Source: Cyathus striatus (Eukaryota; Basidiomycota; Agaricomycetes; Agaricales; Nidulariaceae). From it: a DNA stretch of 64,000 nt. The stretch lies in contig JAOVFP010000003.1 of NCBI GenBank assembly GCA_025738555.1, forward strand, positions 4,278,001-4,342,000. The letters run 5' to 3'. The notes beneath the pieces are model-generated. The model saw nothing but the letters and a program-made list of their open reading frames with translations, was not told the origin of the DNA and did no database searches. The position numbers were made by a program, and so were the translations under genes. How positions within the stretch are numbered: position 1 is the stretch's first letter; each line of letters opens with the position of its first letter. This document shows positions 58,501-64,000 of the stretch, piece after piece.

Positions 58501-60856
58501 AAGACTATTGGAATACGTATTTCGTGGAGGTTCTCTCAAGGTGCCAGGATGACACGCTATCAAACGTCGCATTATGAATCTTAGTGAAGAAGGGTTAGCT
58601 GAGTTAAAAGATAAATTTGCGGTGAGCACAGAATTCTGGTAGATTCATTTATTGTTCTCTAATTGTATGTATCTTAGAGACTTAAAGGAATGTTTACATT
58701 ATCTCTTGATATGTGGACTTCTCCAAATAACATTGCTTTCGTTGCGATGGTTTTACATCTTGTTAATGACTCAGGGAAACTTGGTTTGTCATACAATAAC
58801 ATATTTATTTCAATCTGATTGCTAAACTTTTGAATAGAGGAAATACTGATCGATTTTCGTGAATTAATCGGTGAACATTCTGGTGAAAATATTGCAGAAG
58901 CAGTATGGGAGACACTCACTTACTATGGAATCTCCAACAAGGTGTGTGAAAAATATGCTGGATTAAAAAGTCTTTAATTTATCGACTTCAGATTATCGCA
59001 TTTATGCTTGATAATGCGAGCAATAACGATACATTTGTTGATGCTATTGAGGAACGTTGTGAAAAGGAGTGAATACCTTTCAATTCTCAATGGGCTCGGT
59101 TGCGATGTATGCCCCACACAATTCATCTCGCAGCTCTTCAGGTATTAGCTTTGTTTTTACAGTTCACCTAGTTATCTTATTACTTTCCACTATATTTCAA
59201 CAGCTTCTTGAGAGCATTGGTGCAATTTCAGGACCTGATAGCAGGAAGGCATCAGGCAGGAGTGTGAATTATCAAGACTCAGTATCGGCATCCTTGGTTG
59301 ATGATTCTGACGAATTCATTACCTCACAAGATGATGACCTGGCTGAAGATATTGTTGAAGCCGATATATTAACATCTGTTAGCAAGGTCAGCTATTCAGT
59401 CTTTTATTTCAGTATATAAACTTATTTTTAGATGTTATAATTCTAGCTGCGTAAAATCATTCGGGGAATTCGCTCTAGTCCGCAGCGTAAACGTATCTGG
59501 TTGTCACAAGTCTCGCGCTCTTTGGAAGAGAAGGGATTATCTAAAGAACAGAAGGCATTAATGCCCATTTTGGATGTTCGGACAAGATGGTCTTCAACGC
59601 ATCAAATGATGAGTGCGTATTTTTTCAACTTCAATTTCTTATTCTATTAAAATCACTAGGTCGCGCATTGGAGTACAAAGAAGATATTAATGAGTTTAGC
59701 ATACGCTATAAGGACCTACATCTGCTTGAGCTATCTGAGCGCGAATGGAATGCTATTGAACTTGTAACGATGTGGTTGCATGCATTCCGACAGGCGACAA
59801 CTCAGATGTCCACTACGAAGCAACCTATGTTATCAACAACACATGCCATATTCCGAGGACTTCAAGATGAGCTGAAAAAGGCGATCTCAGCACTTCCTGA
59901 TAACACAAATCCTAAAATACTTTCAGGGCTGCTAAAAGCTCATCGCAAACTTAGTGATTATTACCATCACTTTGACCAGTCTCCATATTATACGTGGGCT
60001 GCTCGTAAGTTTCCTATTCATATTAAATATCACATAGCTGATTTTTTGAAGTACTTGATTCAAGGATATCTTATCAGGGCTTGCTTGATGACTATGAAGG
60101 CGAGAACGACCTTCTGGATTATCTTAACACTGCAAAGCAGCTTCTACACAACCATTTCGCAGAGTTCTATGCAGGAAAGTACCAAATCACCGCTGTTCAA
60201 AGCACTTGCTCTACATCAAGTACTTCCTCATCAGGTGGAAATTTCGATTTCACCGCCCGTTGTTCTCGAAAGGAACGTCAAATTGTTGACGAGCTAGAGT
60301 CTTACTTTAAATTGCCACCTGAAGATTTTAAGACCTGTGATCCGTTTGAGTGGTGGCTTCGACATCGAGCTCAGTTTCCAAACCTTTACTACCTTGCAAC
60401 AAGTATATTATCCATTCCAGGTACTATAATCTACATTTCACTTTATGAGTAATATGAAACTAATTACTTGTGTTTAATATAGGATCTGCTGTTGCTGTTG
60501 AGAGGGTTTTCTCTGGTGGAAGAGACACCATATCATTACGTCGTGCCAGCCTGAGTGCAGATACAATTCGAGGACTTATGTTGGCCAAGTACCGTCTTCG
60601 AGCTCTTCGTACTACTCCTTCTAATAGTTGATTATAAATACATGTTATTTTAGAACCTAGTTTTACTATTAGGAAATTACAACATTGTCCCAAACCGTAT
60701 ACCGTATTTGACCGTATTTGACCGTAAAACAGACCGTACCGTTTTTACACATTGAGAAAGTTACCCTCATACGGTACGGGTACGGGTAAGCCGTATACCG
60801 TATGGTACCGTATGTTTTACGGCCGTATACCGTATACGGTACGGTGTACAGCCCTA
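55591..60856 (+). mobile_element. Autonomous-type hAT transposon, recent
   Basis: Termini TAGGACTGTACACCGT and, inward from the right, TAGGGCTGTACACCGT. Both ends are followed by clustered CCGTA/TACGG motifs (subterminal binding-site-like). The flanks ATACATGG (55583-55590) and TTACATGG (60860-60867) agree at 7 of 8, with three extra bases at the right end. The insertion interrupts the right arm of the inverted duplication, whose left counterpart near 16070 is uninterrupted. CpG content is normal, in contrast to the older elements. The left third contains a fold-back (55690-55800 pairs with 56600-56700). Confidence 0.85.
57221..60631 (+). pseudogene. hAT transposase, multi-exon, two in-frame stops
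   Basis: Exons read: MLHPTCEVCNKVVSTINLNV start; ALGRGQRSKNITKLKESLVN; an acidic/basic linker with GKRKRPSVVIEVVDDE; a BED-type zinc-finger region (YYFYERVEHNSLGSIGNPGD...HYKCLHGGRK); RLLEYVFRGGSLKVPG-stop (58550-58552); KGMFTLSLDMWTSPNN; IIAFMLDNASNNDTFVDAIE then stop (59070-59072) and IPFNSQWARLRCMPHTIHLA; RTRWSSTHQMM; the long helical region 59660-60000; DPFEWWLRHRAQFPNLYYLA; and the dimerisation motif SAVAVERVFSGGRDTISLRR with ASLSADTIRGLMLAKY to TGA at 60629-60631. Introns of ~50-60 bases separate the exons. Catalytic-region motifs (LDMWTS, the D-N-x-S-N block, and the C-terminal W block) are present; the two TGAs argue that this copy is dead, though only just. Confidence 0.88.
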
Positions 60857-61940
60857 ATATTACATGGGAGACAAGTCTGACAACTTAATAGAACATCGAA
60901 TGCAACACCGGTCCTACTTATTCTCTCTCACAAACTCACGCTTAGTCAACGAAACAGGTTCATTTCGTTAATTGAATGGATAACATATGTTTGAGACTTA
61001 AGTGCTATTCGAAGGTCAAAATGGAATTAAAGATTGGTTGAAGAGTCGTCGAAGAACTGAAAGGGCACGCGCGCGTCGAGGCGTAGCTAAAGGTCGTGCG
61101 ACTAATTGTTTTCTTACGTAATGGATAAAAAATGTTGAGTCGCCTGGATCATATCGATGCCAACATCGATCAGCCAACCGTGTTGTATGAGCGCATGTGA
61201 GCTTTCAGCTTGGTGATCCCGTCATTCGCTCTTTCAAGTCATCCACTCCAGCTCAGCCTCGGACACCGGAATGTAACGCTTGTCCACTCTCTCGCTCTCA
61301 GCTCTAAGTTCCGGATGACACTAGAAGAACCATACTTGCTTCCTCCCTCTTCTACCTGTCGGAGCTCTACGTGTACGCGCGATCATTTGAAGTAGCGAGA
61401 GCAGAGGGAGCACACCCAGGCTTACTCCGTTCTGGGTTAAGATGGAGCCTGTGGTCGAACTCCATTGCTATTAGGTACGTCTTCCTGCTGCCTTCCATTG
61501 CAATCTATGACCGTTATCTTCCAGCTCCCCTCACCCTCAGTCCTCTACGCTTTCTTCCTGACCGACAAAACTATCAGTCCAAGTTGCAACACCCCGCTTC
61601 CCGAGCTCTCTCTGCTTCAACCTTCGGCATTTTGTATGTTGACACCTGCGCAAGGGTCTGAAAGATCGACAGAAGCTTTATCAAAACAGTTACCTCACTT
61701 TCAAGGCCGACAAGTGGGAAGGGACGGGGAAACCGTAAACTGACGCGCTGGGGAAGGTCTGGAAGGAGGTGGACAGCTGGACTGGGTGGCGAGATCGGTG
61801 CAGCGTTGTTCTGCAGCAGGCTTACTATTCTGCTTTAGGTCGGCTTTCCTTCCATTCGTTTTTGTGATGCACTGACGAAGCAGGACTGGTACAGACGCAA
61901 TACCGCGCATTTACGCCCAAATTACTCAACATCAACCGGA
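60857..61940 (-). repeat. Right arm of the inverted duplication
   Basis: 60870-61110 and 61170-61930 match 15800-15900 and 15040-15720 in reverse orientation. The reading frames shared by the arms (for example YVFLLPSIAIYDRYLPAP on + here and on the reverse strand at 15490) look like a decayed gene, but stops occur in both arms and I recognise no family. Confidence 0.75.
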
Positions 61941-61944
61941 AATG

Positions 61945-63530
61945 TAACAGGCAATGCGAATGGCGCACCGCCTAATCCTTAACGTCCTTTGGTCATCGTC
62001 TCAATCCCCGTTCCGAGTCCCCGATCCTTCGACCCTCTGCCTGGTCACACTGCATTCCTTCTATGCCTCTAACCCACCAGGAAAGGCACAGCCGGCACCG
62101 GCCGTAACGATAATGCTGCCCTCAATGCCGGATCCTCTAATGAGGCTGGGAATAAATGGGCCAGGTCCCCTTACAAGACTCTGGGTATGTATGATGTATA
62201 TGTGTTTCTACTCCTTAATTTGTCGTTTGCTTGGCCTGATTCGCTTTCCTCTTGCTACGGTAGATGTTCGATGTCTTCGTTTGCAGTCCACGACAGACAG
62301 CTTTTTGCTGCTTACTTTGGATCTTGTATCGCCAGCGCGCAACCGCATACACAACAAGACAACGCGGGGCAGGTGGATTTTATCAGGGAGTCGAGAGATG
62401 TGGGGGAAAGCATTGGTTATCTAAGGCTATTGGTACGTTGATTCTTGGTTGATTCCTCCTTTCGGGTTTGGACTGAGGCGTGTTCCCATTTGTTTTCCAG
62501 ATGGCTTTCGTCTTTTCCACTACCTCGTTACAGGTGTGGTACGGTATCGTGAATACCCCTCCGATGCCTGTTTCCTGGGGTTCCGCTGAGATGAATTCTA
62601 TATTCGTTCTTATACGCTAGCCTTGCGTATGGCGTACATAAAGATCTTCTCGTCGACGAGGACCTTCGTTTCGGCCATTCTGTACGGAAACGTAGATGCT
62701 CTATGAGCTCTGCTCCCCCCCTGCGCGTTTGATGGGGTTTAGTTATTCCGGTGCTCTCTTCCCCATACCCCGCGGGCTCCATCAGGACATGGTATCGTTC
62801 GAGGATTGAGGGGGTTTGGAGGCGTTTCGATACTCCCCTCTAACTAGTGGCGGGAGCAGCACCTCGTGTGTTGGAGGAGAGCAAATCGTAGCGTGATCGT
62901 GATCTTTCGTCACGAGCCTTGCATGGCCACTCTATACTGTCCACGGCTACCAGTCAGAGATCCGCCAGGGCTTTCCGTACGTACAGCGTCCTTAACCCCA
63001 TCTGCTCAAGATGTCATACTACACCCAAGACTAGCCGTTTTAAACGCCGACCTGATACTTGAACATGAATGGTTTCCTCAGTTCTGGATGCGTACATCCA
63101 CGCGCGAGTTAACATAACGAACGTATTTTGGAGCTATTACCGATGGTTATGGATGACGTAGGGGGCAGCGCGGATTTTCCCCATCCCTCTGAGGGGGACC
63201 TTTTCTCTGCGAGGGGTGGTGGTATGGCCTCTGGACTGCAGGGTAGTGAAGGGGGGAAAATTTAAAGGTACGTCTTTTATAATGGTTTATCCACAACGTC
63301 CTTAACTTGAATACAATTACAGTTGCTCTTTCTCTACCGCTGTCTCGCGACATTGTGCACAATGCAACTGATACTAATGCAAGTGCCGAAGTGAATACCG
63401 ATTCCGAAGAGGTGTTGACGACGGAAGCTGTCCGTGCTCTCACCCTTCGTGTTACCCACAAGCCTATACCGCAAGAACTGTTCGGGCAGCTGGATAACTT
63501 GAAGCTCTCGCCCTGCTCTTGACAATTCAC
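61945..63530 (+). other. Block present only in the right arm, possible unknown gene
   Basis: GC-balanced sequence lying between the parts of the arm that correspond to 15015 and 15040 on the left. Forward frames suggest exons: HDRQLFAAYFGSCIASAQPH...VGESIGYLRLL, a GT-AG intron (62433-62501), then MAFVFSTTSLQVWYGIVNTP and SWGSAEMNSIFVL. Stops at 61979 and 62068 break the upstream frame (NVTGNANGAPPNP; GRNDNAALNAGSSNEAGNKW). I do not recognise the protein. Another intact-looking stretch lies at 63307-63522 (+). It is either an insertion in the right arm or sequence lost from the left arm. Confidence 0.4.
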
Positions 63531-63539
63531 TGTATCTCG

Positions 63540-64000
63540 ACACACACCACGTTTAGCGTTTCATGCCAATAGCACTGGTTTCGCTGGGACCTCTATACAC
63601 ATACATTCACCAGGACTGAAGCTGCCGAAGGCGTGATCGGTTGAAGACGGTTACTTTTCCGTCTACTGGGATTGCAAAAATAGCCAGGATAGCACCATCC
63701 CTCGTCATATTCCACGCAGTGGATAGCCTCAGTCACCCTCTTCGGCTGCCACCTTCCTTAACAGCACTCTCTCAAGATGGCATATCATGAACTTTTGACC
63801 TCGGAAGCTACCTTTGCCTGGCGTTGGGGCGATGGCTTCACTTGTTCAACCCTAAACATGAACCGTAACGCTCTCTCCGCTGGATACCCGAAGCTGTCGT
63901 CTCGCTTAGAACACTTCACTGTAGCTCGATACCTGCACAGCGCCCAGCCTCCTATGCTTCGAGCTGTGTAAGTATATACCTACGTTCTCGAGGAGGAATC
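63540..64000 (-). repeat. Right-arm counterpart of the 14281-15015 block
   Basis: The reverse complement shares GTAACCGTCTTCAACCGATC, CTATCCTGGC and CTTCGGCAGCTTCAGTCCTG-type segments with 14650-14940. It runs off the window edge, so the duplication extends beyond 64000. Confidence 0.75.

Overview
The window looks like nuclear DNA of a filamentous fungus, most likely an agaricomycete basidiomycete. The evidence is short GT-AG introns of about 48-64 bases, an NLR-type protein with a NACHT domain and a 43-residue WD40 repeat array, chromovirus-type Ty3 elements, a Helitron, and many hAT and mariner-type elements. No bacterial or plant features were seen. Composition is split. GC-balanced, CpG-containing islands (about 9.9-16.5 kb and 55-64 kb) carry the ordinary genes and the youngest transposon. 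Most of the rest is AT-rich, CpG-poor and full of in-frame stops, as expected of long-methylated repeats. I could not run searches, so family calls rest on motifs read in the translations.

Layout. 1-9.6 kb is repeat territory: two hAT-like elements filled with 19-bp minisatellite arrays (1-447 and 3184-5881, the second holding a solo LTR), a decayed paralog of the 10-kb gene (about 1711-2530), and a mariner-type MITE (7213-9594) split by a 2.15-kb hAT. 9.99-13.9 kb is the gene island: an uncharacterised two-exon gene, a flavin monooxygenase and a MYND-finger gene carrying nonsense codons. 14.1-16.5 kb has a tRNA-like sequence and duplicated blocks that recur inverted at 55-64 kb.

The organising feature is a large inverted duplication around an NLR gene. 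The left copy starts at 16524 (+) and the right copy at 55109 (-), and their upstream regions match for more than 1 kb on each side. Both copies are broken. The left copy has MITE insertions at its Walker A region and stops after the winged-helix region. A WD40 tail of the same gene type lies 20.8 kb further on at 39185-40042 (+). In between are a pair of unknown-family genes (one apparently intact, 22501-23467), aquaporin and PLC-like pseudogene fragments, a Helitron Rep/helicase pseudogene (about 26.6-35.3 kb) split by a long-inverted-repeat MULE and by a hAT-like element, and the 3' half of a Ty3 chromovirus (35348-39184). The right copy (47894-55109) keeps the linker and about 14 WD40 units but is cut by a solo LTR in the WD40 array, a second solo LTR, and a 1763-bp hAT-like element in the NACHT region.

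41.3-47.2 kb is a composite hAT-like element with nested hAT, MITE, tRNA-like and unclassified TIR elements. 55.6-60.9 kb is a nearly intact autonomous-type hAT with two in-frame stops.

The most novel-looking pattern is a family of non-autonomous elements. They share asymmetric termini (one end GAG..CTTTACACT, the other CAGTANTTT-CACTCCCCC), mostly have 8-bp target duplications, and each carries a different internal short-tandem array.
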